Shown: one piece after another, positions 18,046 through 32,293 of the stretch
Layout of the letters: every line of letters begins with the position of its first letter
Position numbering within the stretch: the first letter of the stretch is position 1
Source of the DNA: Actinomycetota bacterium
Lineage (GTDB): Bacteria > Actinomycetota > Thermoleophilia > Gaiellales > Gaiellaceae
Assembly: GCA_003139545.1 (NCBI GenBank)
Contig: PLJC01000008.1
Coordinates: 201,062-265,061, forward strand
Direction of reading: 5' to 3'
DNA length: 64,000 nt
Translations under genes and position numbers: made by a program
The notes under the pieces: model-generated
Databases searched by the model: none
What the model was told of the DNA's origin: nothing
The model's input: the letters and a program-made list of their open reading frames with translations, nothing else

Positions 18046-19920
18046 TTGACTCGCGGCGGCATCCTCGAGGGCGGCACTGAACTGGCCGGCTACCGGATCC
18101 GGTCGTTGCTGGCCGAGGGCGGCATGGGCGTCGTCTACCTCGCCACCCAAGTGCGGCTCGACCGAGAGGTCGCGCTCAAAGTGATTGCACCGAGTCGCAA
18201 TACCGACCCGGAGTTCGAGCAGCGGTTCATCCGCGAGTCGCAACTCGCGGCTTCGCTCGACCACCCCAACGTGCTTCCGGTGTACGACGCGGGGGAGGCG
18301 AATGACGAGATCTACCTTGCGATGCGCTACGTCGATGGAGGCGATCTCCGCGCTCTGTTGAAAGATCAGGGCCGCCTGCCGGCCGTGCTCGCGGTTGACG
18401 TTGCTCGCCAGATGGCCCTCGCGCTCGGCGCGGCGCATAAGGCTGGGCTCGTCCACCGTGATGTCAAACCCGCGAACATCTTGCTCGACAGCGACAAACA
18501 CGCCTACCTCTCGGACTTCGGCCTCGCGCGGAGCGCCGGTGCGTCAGGCCTGACGCGCACCGGGATCTTCATGGGCACTCCCGATTACAGCTCTCCGGAG
18601 CAGCTGGAAGGCATCAAGGCAATCGATGGTCGCGCAGACATCTACTCGCTTGGGTGTGTTCTCTACCACTGCTTGGCAGGACAACCGCCGTTTGTGCGCG
18701 AGAGCGAGGTTCGGGTCATAACGGCTCACCTCCACGATCCCCCGCCAGAGCTCTCTCAACTGCGTCCCGATCTTCCCGCGAGGCTAACTCAGATTCTGGA
18801 CAAGGCGATGGCGAAAGAACGTGCTGATCGTTATGCCACAGCCTCCGACTTCGCCGACGCGCTCGCAGAAGTACTCGCCGAGCTTGAAGGAGACAGCGAT
18901 TGGGATACGACGCCACTTCTACGAGAGGTCGATCGTGAAGCTGCGGAATCAGCGTCGCCTAGCAGCAAAGGCAAGACGGTTCTCGATCACGTCGCAGGAC
19001 AGCTCCCGCTGAAGCCGCGGGCTGAGGCGCTACCTGGGCGACTCGTCCTGGGCGGAAGGAAAGCCCGCGAGCTTCTTGCGAATGCGAAGACTCGAGGGGG
19101 TCACATTCGCCGCCTCGACCGGCACGCGCTCGGCGTTCTGTGGCGATCTCGCGGCGGGAAGGTCCTCGTTGTCGGTGCACTCGTCGTCGTTGGCGCCGTC
19201 GTTGCAGCAATCAGCCTGGCAACGGGCAACAAACAGGCGACGGGGCCATCGACTTCCGGAGCGCTTGCGCTTCCACAACGGGTGGCAGACGTTACGGCGT
19301 CCGACAAGAACCGCGGGGTTGGGTACAACGGCGAGGCAAAGCTTTCATTCGCCGTCCCCGCATCTGGGCAGCTTCCCGTTACGAAGGTCGAGTGGCGAGC
19401 AGTGAGCACTCACGGCCGTGCACGATCGGGGCTCTTCAAGTCCCCCGCCACAGGATCGGCCAAGCAATCGAAAATCTCGGCACTGGCAGCGGGTTTGTCG
19501 AATGGTGTGGCCTACTCATTCATCGTGAGAGCGTGCAACGACGAGGGGTGCGCGGCCTGGTCACGTACGTCGAACACGGTGACTCCGTTTGGTCGCCCGC
19601 TCCCTCCGACTGTGAGCGCGCGAGCGACAGGAACAACGATCGTCTTCGGATGGGTAGGCGGCGGCAAGAAAGGGCGGCCGGTAGCGCGCTACCAGATCAG
19701 CATCAACGGAGGCCCGTGGCAAAACGTCGGGGCTCGCGCAGGACATGTTGCACGCAGATATGGCTATGGATCGAGGCACGGAATCCGCGCCCGCCTTGTG
19801 GACTCCGCTGGACAAGTGAGCAACACGTCACCCACTGCGTCGGCGACAACCACGCCTGCGCCGCGAACACGACCGTCGCCTGTCCAGCCGCCGCCAACAC
19901 AAACGGCTGTTAACCAATGA
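18046..19920 (+). CDS. PknB-like Ser/Thr kinase with extracellular FN3 tail
   Basis: 624 residues from TTG 18046, which has AAGGA ten bases upstream (an ATG 17 codons earlier is possible). Kinase domain about 15-290: Gly loop LAEGGMGVVY, Lys45 in VALKV, HRDVKPAN with Asp139, DFG at 157-159, and GTPDYSSPEQ. A Ser/Arg-rich juxtamembrane stretch leads to a single span near 370-392 (LVVGALVVVGAVVAAI). Outside are two FN3-like segments and a Pro/Thr-rich end, instead of the PASTA repeats of PknB. Divergent from the WXG100 operon. The FHA domain of the nearby motor is a plausible phospho-reader. Confidence 0.9.
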   Translation: MTRGGILEGGTELAGYRIRSLLAEGGMGVVYLATQVRLDREVALKVIAPSRNTDPEFEQRFIRESQLAASLDHPNVLPVYDAGEANDEIYLAMRYVDGGDLRALLKDQGRLPAVLAVDVARQMALALGAAHKAGLVHRDVKPANILLDSDKHAYLSDFGLARSAGASGLTRTGIFMGTPDYSSPEQLEGIKAIDGRADIYSLGCVLYHCLAGQPPFVRESEVRVITAHLHDPPPELSQLRPDLPARLTQILDKAMAKERADRYATASDFADALAEVLAELEGDSDWDTTPLLREVDREAAESASPSSKGKTVLDHVAGQLPLKPRAEALPGRLVLGGRKARELLANAKTRGGHIRRLDRHALGVLWRSRGGKVLVVGALVVVGAVVAAISLATGNKQATGPSTSGALALPQRVADVTASDKNRGVGYNGEAKLSFAVPASGQLPVTKVEWRAVSTHGRARSGLFKSPATGSAKQSKISALAAGLSNGVAYSFIVRACNDEGCAAWSRTSNTVTPFGRPLPPTVSARATGTTIVFGWVGGGKKGRPVARYQISINGGPWQNVGARAGHVARRYGYGSRHGIRARLVDSAGQVSNTSPTASATTTPAPRTRPSPVQPPPTQTAVNQ

Positions 19921-19927
19921 TCCTGCG

Positions 19928-20449
19928 CTAGACGACGTCGAGTCGATCTAGGACCGCTCCGAGCAGCTCGAACGCCTCGTCGAAGCGCCACTTCGTGCGG
20001 TCGGGCTCGGCGATCGCATTGGAGATGACGCGCAGCTCGACCGCGGGCACGCCGGCGAGCAGGCACGCGCGCAGCACGCCGAAGCCCTCCATCGCCTCGA
20101 CCTCGCACTCTCGGGTCCCGCCGACATGTGCGCTCGTCCCGATGGGAAGCACACGCGCTTCGGGCAGCGCGGCCGCGATACGCGCGAGCAGTTCCGCGTC
20201 GGGCTCGACGCGCGACTCGACGAGAGGCCCGAGCGCGTCTTCGTAGACAGCTTCCGATCCGAGGACGACCGCCAGGGGCTCGATTGCTCGAGCCCCTGCG
20301 ATCCCGATGTGAATCACCGCGTCCGGCGGGCGTTCGCCGAGCGCCTGTGCCGTCCGCGCTGCCGCCTCCACCGGTCCGATCCCGCAACAGAACGTGTCGA
20401 ACCGGCGGGCGTGCTCGAGCTCGCGCTCGGTGGCGGCGATGATCAACAC
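19928..20449 (-). CDS. mqnB: futalosine hydrolase / MTAN-like nucleosidase
   Basis: 173 residues, shorter than typical nucleosidases of about 220-230. It keeps the purine-nucleosidase core: CGIGPVEAAARTAQAL, HIGIAGA and EVEAMEGFGVLRACLLAGVP, with catalytic-region ISNAIAEPDRTKW, a pattern closer to futalosine hydrolase (menaquinone synthesis by the futalosine route) than to MTA/SAH nucleosidase. Start is GTG 20449. No other mqn gene lies in the window, so the substrate is an inference. Confidence 0.68.
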   Translation of the reverse strand: MLIIAATERELEHARRFDTFCCGIGPVEAAARTAQALGERPPDAVIHIGIAGARAIEPLAVVLGSEAVYEDALGPLVESRVEPDAELLARIAAALPEARVLPIGTSAHVGGTRECEVEAMEGFGVLRACLLAGVPAVELRVISNAIAEPDRTKWRFDEAFELLGAVLDRLDVV

Positions 20450-20459
20450 ACGGCGGACC

Positions 20460-20900
20460 CTAGCCCGAGAGCTGGCCGCGAATCTCCCCGTTCGGGTTCT
20501 TCGCGGTGTGGACGTTCACGTACAGCTTGTGGGCCTTCAGATCCTTGAGGAGCGCCTTCGTCAGCTTCGCCGTCCCTTTGACCGGGCTCTTGCACGGCGT
20601 GCAGAGCGGCACGACCACGTTGCCGGAGACGCCCATCGCGCCGAGATGGATGTGTGCCGCCGTCGCCGGGCCGGTGAGGTGGGAGAACTTCAGCGTCCAC
20701 GTCAGCTTGGTGCCGGTGATGTCGCCGGTGAACGAGCCGGACCCCTTCGCGTTCTTGACGACCTGCTTCGGCACCTCTTGCTTCGCCGTCAGCTTCGCGG
20801 CGATCATGATCGGGCTGGCATTGCGCGCCGCGCCGGCGAACGCGGTGACGGCGAGCGCGGCGAGCGTCCCTGCCAGAACGAGCGTGACGAGCTTCCTCAC
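20460..20900 (-). CDS. secreted CHRD-domain protein
   Basis: 146 residues. A signal peptide (MRKLVTLVLAGTLAALAVTA) is followed by a CHRD domain: KLTAKQEVP at its start, GSGSFTGDI, AAHIHLGAMG and a C-terminal LYVNVHTAKNPNGEIRGQL, the classic CHRD signature. Start is GTG 20900 with AGGAGG immediately upstream. CHRD domains occur in secreted bacterial proteins of uncertain function. Two cysteines (LCTPCKSP) may form a local disulfide. Confidence 0.88.
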   Translation of the reverse strand: MRKLVTLVLAGTLAALAVTAFAGAARNASPIMIAAKLTAKQEVPKQVVKNAKGSGSFTGDITGTKLTWTLKFSHLTGPATAAHIHLGAMGVSGNVVVPLCTPCKSPVKGTAKLTKALLKDLKAHKLYVNVHTAKNPNGEIRGQLSG

Positions 20901-20954
20901 GGTTCCTCCTCGAGTTGACTCCCAGAGGTTCGCTGGAAGCTCGTGAACGGTTTC

Positions 20955-23405
<2,451 letters not shown>

Positions 23406-23407
23406 GA

Positions 23408-23770
23408 CTACCTTCTCTCCGGAAGCCGCTCATCGCGATAGAGCACGAGGTCGCGGCGGTAGTGCTTGTGCACGTTCTGCACTTCCAGTTTCGCTTCACG
23501 CTGCAGCCGGTCGATCTGCGCGTGCGCCTTGCGCAGCTCGTCCTCGAGGCGCAGCGCGACCTCGACGCCGGCGAGGTTGAGGCCGAGCTCGGTCGTGAGC
23601 CGCTGGATGATGCGCAGCCGTTCGACGTCCGCCTCCGAGTAGAGGCGCGTGCCGCCGGGCGTGCGCTGCGGGCGAACGAGACCCTTGGTCTCGTAGATGC
23701 GCAGCGTCTGCGGATGCATGCCGACGAGCTCGGCAGCGACGCTGATCGCGTACATGCCGCGGTCGTTCAC
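23408..23770 (-). CDS. hspR: MerR-family heat-shock repressor HspR
   Basis: 120 residues. MerR-type winged helix: [40 protein letters not shown], followed by a coiled coil. The [16 protein letters not shown] start is specific to HspR, which represses the dnaK operon with DnaK as co-repressor in actinobacteria. GTG 23770 overlaps the upstream stop by four bases; an internal ATG five codons later is possible. The HspR operator (HAIR) is not visible upstream of dnaK here. Confidence 0.93.
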   Translation of the reverse strand: MNDRGMYAISVAAELVGMHPQTLRIYETKGLVRPQRTPGGTRLYSEADVERLRIIQRLTTELGLNLAGVEVALRLEDELRKAHAQIDRLQREAKLEVQNVHKHYRRDLVLYRDERLPERR

Positions 23771-24054
23771 GACGCTGCGGCCTGCCTCTGCTTGCGGTAG
23801 TAGACGAACGCGACGATGACGGCGGCGATGACGAGGAGCCCGATCCAGCCGCCGAGCAGGAACGCCGTGCGGACGCCGTTCCAGAGGAACAGATAGATGA
23901 GGAACTTGCCGAGGAAGCCGGCCTTCGCGAGGCCGATCCCGCCCGCGGCGATGCCGCCGCCGGCCGTCTTCATGCCCTTGCGGCTCGTGCGCTCCTCCGC
24001 CGTCAGCGGCTCGGGCGCCTCCCGTGGGCCTTGCTTGAGCAGATCCGGATCCAT
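23767..24054 (-). CDS. small membrane protein inside the chaperone operon
   Basis: 95 residues: a charged N-terminus (PREAPEPLTAEERTSRKG), a Gly/Ala helix (GGGIAAGGIGLAKAG), then two hydrophobic spans (about 49-62 and 67-87) ending [11 protein letters not shown]. It overlaps dnaJ by one base (TGATG) and hspR by four, so it is firmly within the operon. No family recognised; it is not part of the usual actinobacterial dnaK-grpE-dnaJ-hspR set. Confidence 0.72.
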   Translation of the reverse strand: MDPDLLKQGPREAPEPLTAEERTSRKGMKTAGGGIAAGGIGLAKAGFLGKFLIYLFLWNGVRTAFLLGGWIGLLVIAAVIVAFVYYRKQRQAAAS

Positions 24055-25106
24055 CAGCCACCCACCTTCTTGAGCTCCTCGAGGATCTCGCGCTCCTTCT
24101 TGTTGATGCGCTTCGGTACCTGGATGCGGACGCGCGCGAGCACGTCGCCCTTGCCGGAGCCGTTCAGCTTCGGCGCGCCGCGGCCCTTGATGCGCAGCAG
24201 CTTGCCGTCCTCGGAACCGGCCGGGATCTTCAGCGACACCGGCCCGTCAGGCGTCGGCACCTCGACCTTGTCGCCGAGCGCGGCCTGCGAATAGGACACG
24301 GGCACCTCGACGACGAGGTTGTCGCCGCGGCGCTCGTAGATCGGCGACTCCGACACACGGGTGACGACGATGAGGTCGCCGGCGGGCCCACCGTTCTGGC
24401 CGGCCTCGCCCTTGCCTTTCAACTTGATGCGCGTCCCGTCCTTGACGCCGGGCTTGATCTTCACCGTGTACGTCTTGATGCGGCGCTCGCGCCCGGTGCC
24501 CTGACAGTTCGGGCACGGCTTCTCGATGACGGTGCCGTTGCCGCGGCAACGGGGGCACGGCTGCGAGAGCGCGAACAGCCCCTGGCTCTCGGTCCTCACG
24601 CCGCGGCCGTTGCAGTCCGGGCAGATGACGGGAGCGGTTCCCGGCCGCGCACCGGTGCCGGCGCACTCGCGGCACGCGGTCATCATGTCGACCGGCACCT
24701 TCGCATCGGCGCCGTGGAGCGAGTCCTCAAACGAGAGATGCACCTGCGCCTCGATGTCACTGCCGCGCACCGGCTGGCGCGCAGCACGCGTGCGCGTGCG
24801 GGCGGCTCCACCGCCGAACATACCGCCGAAGATGTCGCCGAGGTCGAAGTTGCCGAAGTCGACGTTCGGCCCACCCGCCGGGCCCGGCCGGCCGTTCTGA
24901 CTGCCGTAGCGGTCGTACTGCTTGCGCTTCTCGGGGTCGGACAGCACGTCGTACGCCGTCTGCACTTCCTTGAAGCGCTCCTCCGAGTCCTTGTCCCCCG
25001 CGTTCGCGTCGGGATGATGCTTGCGCGCGAGCTTGCGGTACGCCTTCTTGATCTCGTCGCCGGAGGCGTTCTTCTGGACGCCGAGCGTGTCGTACGGCGT
25101 GCTCAT
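24054..25106 (-). CDS. dnaJ: chaperone DnaJ
   Basis: 350 residues. J domain with HPD (RKHHPDANAG) near 30-40, a Gly/Phe-rich linker (NVDFGNFDLGDIFGGMFGGG), a zinc domain with four CxxCxGxG motifs (CRECAGTG, CPDCNGRG, CPRCRGNG, CPNCQGTG), and the C-terminal substrate-binding domain. It stimulates DnaK ATPase activity and delivers substrates. Start overlaps the grpE stop by four bases. Confidence 0.96.
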   Translation of the reverse strand: MSTPYDTLGVQKNASGDEIKKAYRKLARKHHPDANAGDKDSEERFKEVQTAYDVLSDPEKRKQYDRYGSQNGRPGPAGGPNVDFGNFDLGDIFGGMFGGGAARTRTRAARQPVRGSDIEAQVHLSFEDSLHGADAKVPVDMMTACRECAGTGARPGTAPVICPDCNGRGVRTESQGLFALSQPCPRCRGNGTVIEKPCPNCQGTGRERRIKTYTVKIKPGVKDGTRIKLKGKGEAGQNGGPAGDLIVVTRVSESPIYERRGDNLVVEVPVSYSQAALGDKVEVPTPDGPVSLKIPAGSEDGKLLRIKGRGAPKLNGSGKGDVLARVRIQVPKRINKKEREILEELKKVGG

Positions 25107-25561
25107 TCGGCCACGATCACCCGTGCCGGACGCACGACGCGGTCGCCGATCTTGTAGCCCTTCTGGATGACGTCGAGCACGTCGCCGTGCTCCGCCTCCT
25201 CGGAGGGCTGCGCGAGCAGCGCCTCGTGCACGTGCGGGTCGAACTTGCCCTCGGTCGCGATCTCCTTCACGCCCTGCCGCTCGAGCAGCGACGCGAGGGA
25301 GCGGTGGACGAGGCGCACGCCTTCGTCGAGCTGCGCTTCCTCGTGCTGCTCAGCCGCGTTCAGCGCGCGTTCGAGATCGTCGAGGATCGGGAGCAGCTCC
25401 TTCAGCAGCCGTTCGTTCGCGAACGTCACGTACTCCTGCCGCTCACGGGCGGTGCGCTTCTTGTAGTTCTCGAAGTCGGCGGCAAGGCGGAGCAGGCGGT
25501 CGTCGACCTCCTGCTCCACCTGCTCAACCTGCGCCTCTTGCTCGACGTGCTCGTCAGTCAT
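25103..25561 (-). CDS. grpE: nucleotide exchange factor GrpE
   Basis: 152 residues. A Glu/Val/Gln-rich coiled-coil N-terminus leads to the core [19 protein letters not shown] and a C-terminal beta wing ending [18 protein letters not shown], the standard GrpE signature. It releases ADP from DnaK. It overlaps the end of dnaK by eight bases and the start of dnaJ by four. Confidence 0.95.
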   Translation of the reverse strand: MTDEHVEQEAQVEQVEQEVDDRLLRLAADFENYKKRTARERQEYVTFANERLLKELLPILDDLERALNAAEQHEEAQLDEGVRLVHRSLASLLERQGVKEIATEGKFDPHVHEALLAQPSEEAEHGDVLDVIQKGYKIGDRVVRPARVIVAE

Positions 25562-27452
25562 TGGTCACGTCTTCGTACTCGCCTTCCTCGACGACCTCTT
25601 CGTCGGCCGAGGAAGCACCGTTGCCGCCGCCGGATGCCTGCGCCTGCGCAGTCGCCTGCGCGTACACCGCCTCGGCGAGCTTGTGCGAGGCCTCCTGCAG
25701 CGACTCCGCCTTCGCGCGGATGTCGGCGAGGTCGTCGCCCTCGAGCGCCTGGCGCAGCTCCATGATCCGGCCCTCGATCGTCGAGGCCTCGGACTCTTCG
25801 AGCTTGTCGCGGTGCTCCTTCAGCGTGCGCTCCGTCTGGTAGGCGAGCGTCTCCGCCATGTTCTTCGTGTCGACGGCCTCGCGCAGCCGATGTGCCTCGT
25901 CGGCGTGCGTCTCGGCCTCGTTGATCATCCGCTTCACCTCATCCTCGGACAGGCCTGACCCGCCCTGGATCTGGATCTGCTGGACGTTCCCCGTGCCGAG
26001 ATCCTTCGCGGACACGTTGATGATCCCGTTCGCGTCGATGTCGAACGTGACCTCGATCTGCGGCATGCCGCGCTGCGCCGCCGGGATGCCGACGAGCTGA
26101 AACTTGCCGAGCGTCTTGTTGTACGTCGCCATCTCCGACTCGCCCTGGAGCACGTGCACCTCGACGGACGGCTGATTGTCCTCCGCCGTCGTGAACGTCT
26201 CCGACTTCTTCGTCGGGATGGTGGTGTTGCGCTCGATGAGCTTCGTCATCACGCCACCCTTGGTCTCGATGCCGAGCGACAGCGGCGTCACGTCGAGGAG
26301 GAGGATGTCCTTCACCTCGCCCTTGAGCACGCCCGCCTGCAGCGCGGCGCCGACGGCGACGACCTCGTCCGGGTTGACGCCCTTGTGCGGGTCCTTGCCG
26401 ACGATCTCCTTGACCTTCGCCTGCACCGCCGGCATACGCGTCATGCCGCCGACGAGGACGACGTGGTCGATCTTCGACGCGTCGAGCCCTGCATCGGAGA
26501 GCGCCTGCTTCGTCGGGCCGACGGTGCGCGCAAGCAGGTCGGCGGTGATCTCCTCGAGCTTCGCGCGCGTCAGCTGCAGGTCGAGGTGCTTCGGCCCCTC
26601 CTGCGTCGCGGTGATGAACGGCAGGTTGATCTGCGTCGTCATCGTCGACGACAGCTCGATCTTCGCCTTCTCCGCGGCCTCGTAGAGACGCTGCAACGCC
26701 ATGCGGTCGGCCGCGAGGTCGATGCCCTGATCCTTCTTGAACTCGGCGACCATCCAGTCGACGACCGCCTTGTCGAAGTTGTCGCCGCCAAGGTGGTTGT
26801 CACCCGCGGTCGACTTGACCTCGAAGACGCCCTCGCCGAGCTCGAGCACCGACACGTCGAACGTGCCGCCGCCGAGGTCGAAGACGAGGATCGTCTGGTC
26901 GGAGCCTTCCTTGTCGAGCCCGTACGCGAGCGCTGCCGCGGTCGGCTCGTTGATGATGCGCAGCACGTTGAGGCCGGCGATCTTGCCGGCGTCCTTCGTC
27001 GCCTCGCGCTGCGCGTTGTTGAAGTAGGCCGGGACGGTGATGACGGCTTCGTTCACCGGCTCACCGAGGTACGCCTCGGCGTCGGCCTTCAGCTTCTGGA
27101 GAATCATCGCGCTGATCTCCGGCGGGGCGTAGTCCTTGCCCTCCGCCTTCACGCGCACGTCGCCGTTCGGGCCCTTTTCGACCTCGTACGGGACGATCTT
27201 CATCTCCTCGGAAACCTCGTCGTACTTGCGCCCCATGAAGCGCTTGATCGAGAAGATGGTGTTCGTCGGGTTCGTGACCTGCTGCCGCCGCGCCGGGGCG
27301 CCGACGAGCCGCTGCCCGTCCTTCGTGAACGCGACGACGGACGGCGTGGTGCGCCCGCCCTCGGCGTTCGGGATGACCGCGGGCTCGCCGCCCTCGAGGA
27401 CAGCCATGCACGAGTTGGTCGTGCCCAGGTCGATGCCAATCGTCTTTGCCAT
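25554..27452 (-). CDS. dnaK: chaperone DnaK (Hsp70)
   Basis: 632 residues. It starts [20 protein letters not shown] and has the actin-like ATPase motifs [15 protein letters not shown] and [15 protein letters not shown], the linker [14 protein letters not shown] and a C-terminal lid ending in an acidic tail ([10 protein letters not shown]). First gene of the heat-shock operon. Its ribosome site AGGAGG lies about ten bases before the ATG. The leader has no visible HAIR or CIRCE operator. Confidence 0.97.
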   Translation of the reverse strand: MAKTIGIDLGTTNSCMAVLEGGEPAVIPNAEGGRTTPSVVAFTKDGQRLVGAPARRQQVTNPTNTIFSIKRFMGRKYDEVSEEMKIVPYEVEKGPNGDVRVKAEGKDYAPPEISAMILQKLKADAEAYLGEPVNEAVITVPAYFNNAQREATKDAGKIAGLNVLRIINEPTAAALAYGLDKEGSDQTILVFDLGGGTFDVSVLELGEGVFEVKSTAGDNHLGGDNFDKAVVDWMVAEFKKDQGIDLAADRMALQRLYEAAEKAKIELSSTMTTQINLPFITATQEGPKHLDLQLTRAKLEEITADLLARTVGPTKQALSDAGLDASKIDHVVLVGGMTRMPAVQAKVKEIVGKDPHKGVNPDEVVAVGAALQAGVLKGEVKDILLLDVTPLSLGIETKGGVMTKLIERNTTIPTKKSETFTTAEDNQPSVEVHVLQGESEMATYNKTLGKFQLVGIPAAQRGMPQIEVTFDIDANGIINVSAKDLGTGNVQQIQIQGGSGLSEDEVKRMINEAETHADEAHRLREAVDTKNMAETLAYQTERTLKEHRDKLEESEASTIEGRIMELRQALEGDDLADIRAKAESLQEASHKLAEAVYAQATAQAQASGGGNGASSADEEVVEEGEYEDVTND

Positions 27453-27540
27453 GCTGGTTTCAGCCTCCTATGAGAAAATCTAAGCCTCTTTATATCAGAT
27501 ATGGAGGCGCCCTGCCCGATGAGGAAGCCGTGACACCTCC
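27453..27540 (-). promoter_or_regulatory. dnaK leader with AT-rich putative -10 region
   Basis: Read on the minus strand, the leader holds a strong AGGAGG and, further upstream, an unusually AT-rich patch around an 11-bp palindrome ATATCtGATAT (27492-27502) running into TATAAAG. TATAAA is a good -10 candidate. No matching -35 box, CTTGAGT-N7-ACTCAAG (HAIR) or CIRCE repeat is seen. The exact start site is a guess. Confidence 0.4.
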
Positions 27541-27545
27541 GTGCG

Positions 27546-27618
27546 GGTACCTGGTACGGGCCTTAGGTCCCTGAGCAGGGATTTTTGGCCCCCACAGACA
27601 CGACCGGTACCAGGTACC
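27546..27618. repeat. paired GTACC-N-GGTAC palindromes upstream of dnaK
   Basis: Two copies of a 12-mer in inverted orientation: GGTACCTGGTAC (27546-27557) and GTACCAGGTACC (27607-27618). Each contains an odd-centred palindrome GTACC-N-GGTAC. Between them is a small stem CCCTG-AG-CAGGG (27569-27580) followed by ATTTTT. It lies between the EamA gene end and the dnaK leader. Could be an operator pair, a terminator region or a dispersed repeat. Confidence 0.55.
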
Positions 27619-27630
27619 GCTACGTGGTTG

Positions 27631-28476
27631 TCACCGGAATGCGCCGATGAGGGCCCCGCCGGCGACGATCAGCACGGTGCCGAAGGCCAGCCGTCGGCCG
27701 ACGAGCTCCGTGTGGCGGAGGAGCAGCGCCGAGAGCCCGACCGCGACGAGCGACTCGGTGGCGACGAGCGGCGACACGATCGTGACGCGCCCCCGGTAGA
27801 ACGCCTCGAAGAGCGCGACGTACGAGAGCCCGAAGAAGATCCCCGCGGGGACGAACGGCAGCGCCTGCCGGGAGAGTCGCGGCCGCGCGATGACCGTGAT
27901 GAACACGAGGCCGCCAAGTAGCGCGGCGCTCGCGCTCACGGCAGGCGGCGCAGTCGTGCTCTTCGCGAGCCAGCGCACGAGGTTGTCCCGTGACGCGAAG
28001 AGGACAACCGTGACGAACGCGTACGCGAGCCCGATCCGGCGGAAGTGCGCCGGGCGCTCCCGCTCGCGGGCAAGCTCGACGCTGCCGCCGACGATCAGCA
28101 CGGCGCCGACGATCAGCGGCACGCTCGCCGGCTCGCCGAGGAAGAGGAGCGCGATCGCGACCGCGACGAGCGGGGCCGTCCCGAACACCATCGAGGCGCG
28201 CGACGAGCCGGTCTCGCGGATCGCGAGTGTCCCGAACAGCTGCCCCACGCCGGGCTGCAGCAGGCCGGCGAGCGCGAACGGCCACGCCGCAGTGACGTGC
28301 ACGCCGCGCGACGGCGCCTCGGCCGCCGCCCACGCGAGCGCGACGACGAGCGCGGTCGCGACGGTGACGAATGTGCCGAGCATGACGTCGCGCTCGCGAT
28401 CGAGCGCGAAGCGGAGCGCGACGCTCATGCTGCCGAAGAGCACGGCCGACAGCAGCGAAAGGCCGACCGCGATCAA
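27631..28476 (-). CDS. EamA/DMT-family transporter
   Basis: 281 residues with ten predicted spans in two EamA repeats. The first opens AVGLSLLSAVLFGSMSVALR; the second ends LRHTELVGRRLAFGTVLIVAGG. The TTG at 28476 overlaps the upstream stop (TTGA), giving translational coupling to the YczE-like gene. Members of the drug/metabolite transporter superfamily export small metabolites or drugs; the substrate is unknown. Confidence 0.85.
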   Translation of the reverse strand: MIAVGLSLLSAVLFGSMSVALRFALDRERDVMLGTFVTVATALVVALAWAAAEAPSRGVHVTAAWPFALAGLLQPGVGQLFGTLAIRETGSSRASMVFGTAPLVAVAIALLFLGEPASVPLIVGAVLIVGGSVELARERERPAHFRRIGLAYAFVTVVLFASRDNLVRWLAKSTTAPPAVSASAALLGGLVFITVIARPRLSRQALPFVPAGIFFGLSYVALFEAFYRGRVTIVSPLVATESLVAVGLSALLLRHTELVGRRLAFGTVLIVAGGALIGAFR

Positions 28477-29072
28477 TTGCCTTCGAGCACCGGCGCCGGC
28501 GCACGGCCGCGCGAGAAGAACGGGACGAACACGTGCGCGAGCGGCCCGATCGACAGTGCGTACAGCACCGTCCCGACGCCGACCGTCCCGCCGAGCAGCC
28601 AGCCGATCACGACCACGCTTACCTCGAGCGACGTCCGTACGACCCGGATCGAGTGCCCGCGCCTGGCGAGTCCGGTCATCAAACCGTCGCGCGGCCCTGG
28701 CCCGAGGCCGGCGCCGATGTACGCCCCCGTCGCGACGCCGTTCAGGAAGACCCCGCCGACGAGGCACACGATCCGCAGCGCCAGCTCGTGCGGCGGCGAG
28801 AGGTGCGCGAGCACGACGTCCATCGTCCCACCGATGAAGACGACGTTGCTGACCGTTCCGATTCCCGGCCGCTCTCGCAGCGGAATCCACAGCAGCAGCA
28901 CGAACAGCCCGACGATGATGCTCCACGTGCCGATGGCGAGGTTCGAGTGTTTCGCGAGGCCCTGGTGGAAGACGTCCCACGGAGCGAGCCCGAGACCGGA
29001 GAGCACGAGCAGTGAGGTACTGAACCCGTACAGGATGAGCCCGAGGTAGAGCTGTACGAGCCGCCTGCGCAT
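28473..29072 (-). CDS. YczE/YitT-type membrane protein
   Basis: 199 residues from ATG 29072. An ATG nine codons upstream would overlap the divergent pepT start and is less likely. Five spans, with the family block SGLGLAPWDVFHQGLA near 35-50 and its internal repeat GAGLGPGPRDGLMTGLARR, both typical of YczE/YyaS-like proteins. Function of the family is unknown. Operon with the EamA transporter. Confidence 0.8.
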   Translation of the reverse strand: MRRRLVQLYLGLILYGFSTSLLVLSGLGLAPWDVFHQGLAKHSNLAIGTWSIIVGLFVLLLWIPLRERPGIGTVSNVVFIGGTMDVVLAHLSPPHELALRIVCLVGGVFLNGVATGAYIGAGLGPGPRDGLMTGLARRGHSIRVVRTSLEVSVVVIGWLLGGTVGVGTVLYALSIGPLAHVFVPFFSRGRAPAPVLEGN

Positions 29073-29097
29073 CAACTGCAACCGTAGACTCGAACCC

Positions 29098-30351
<1,254 letters not shown>

Positions 30352-30354
30352 GGC

Positions 30355-32283
<1,929 letters not shown>

Positions 32284-32293
32284 CCTGGTTCGC

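Noticed and set aside
27541..27630. Intrinsic terminator made by the GTACC palindromes
   Set aside because: No T-run follows the long inverted repeat, and the ATTTTT after the inner stem is on a strand with no upstream gene.
27541..27921. Small plus-strand open frame beginning in the palindromes upstream of dnaK
   Set aside because: Low-complexity Arg/Glu/Asp translation lying antisense to the EamA transporter gene, with no ribosome site.
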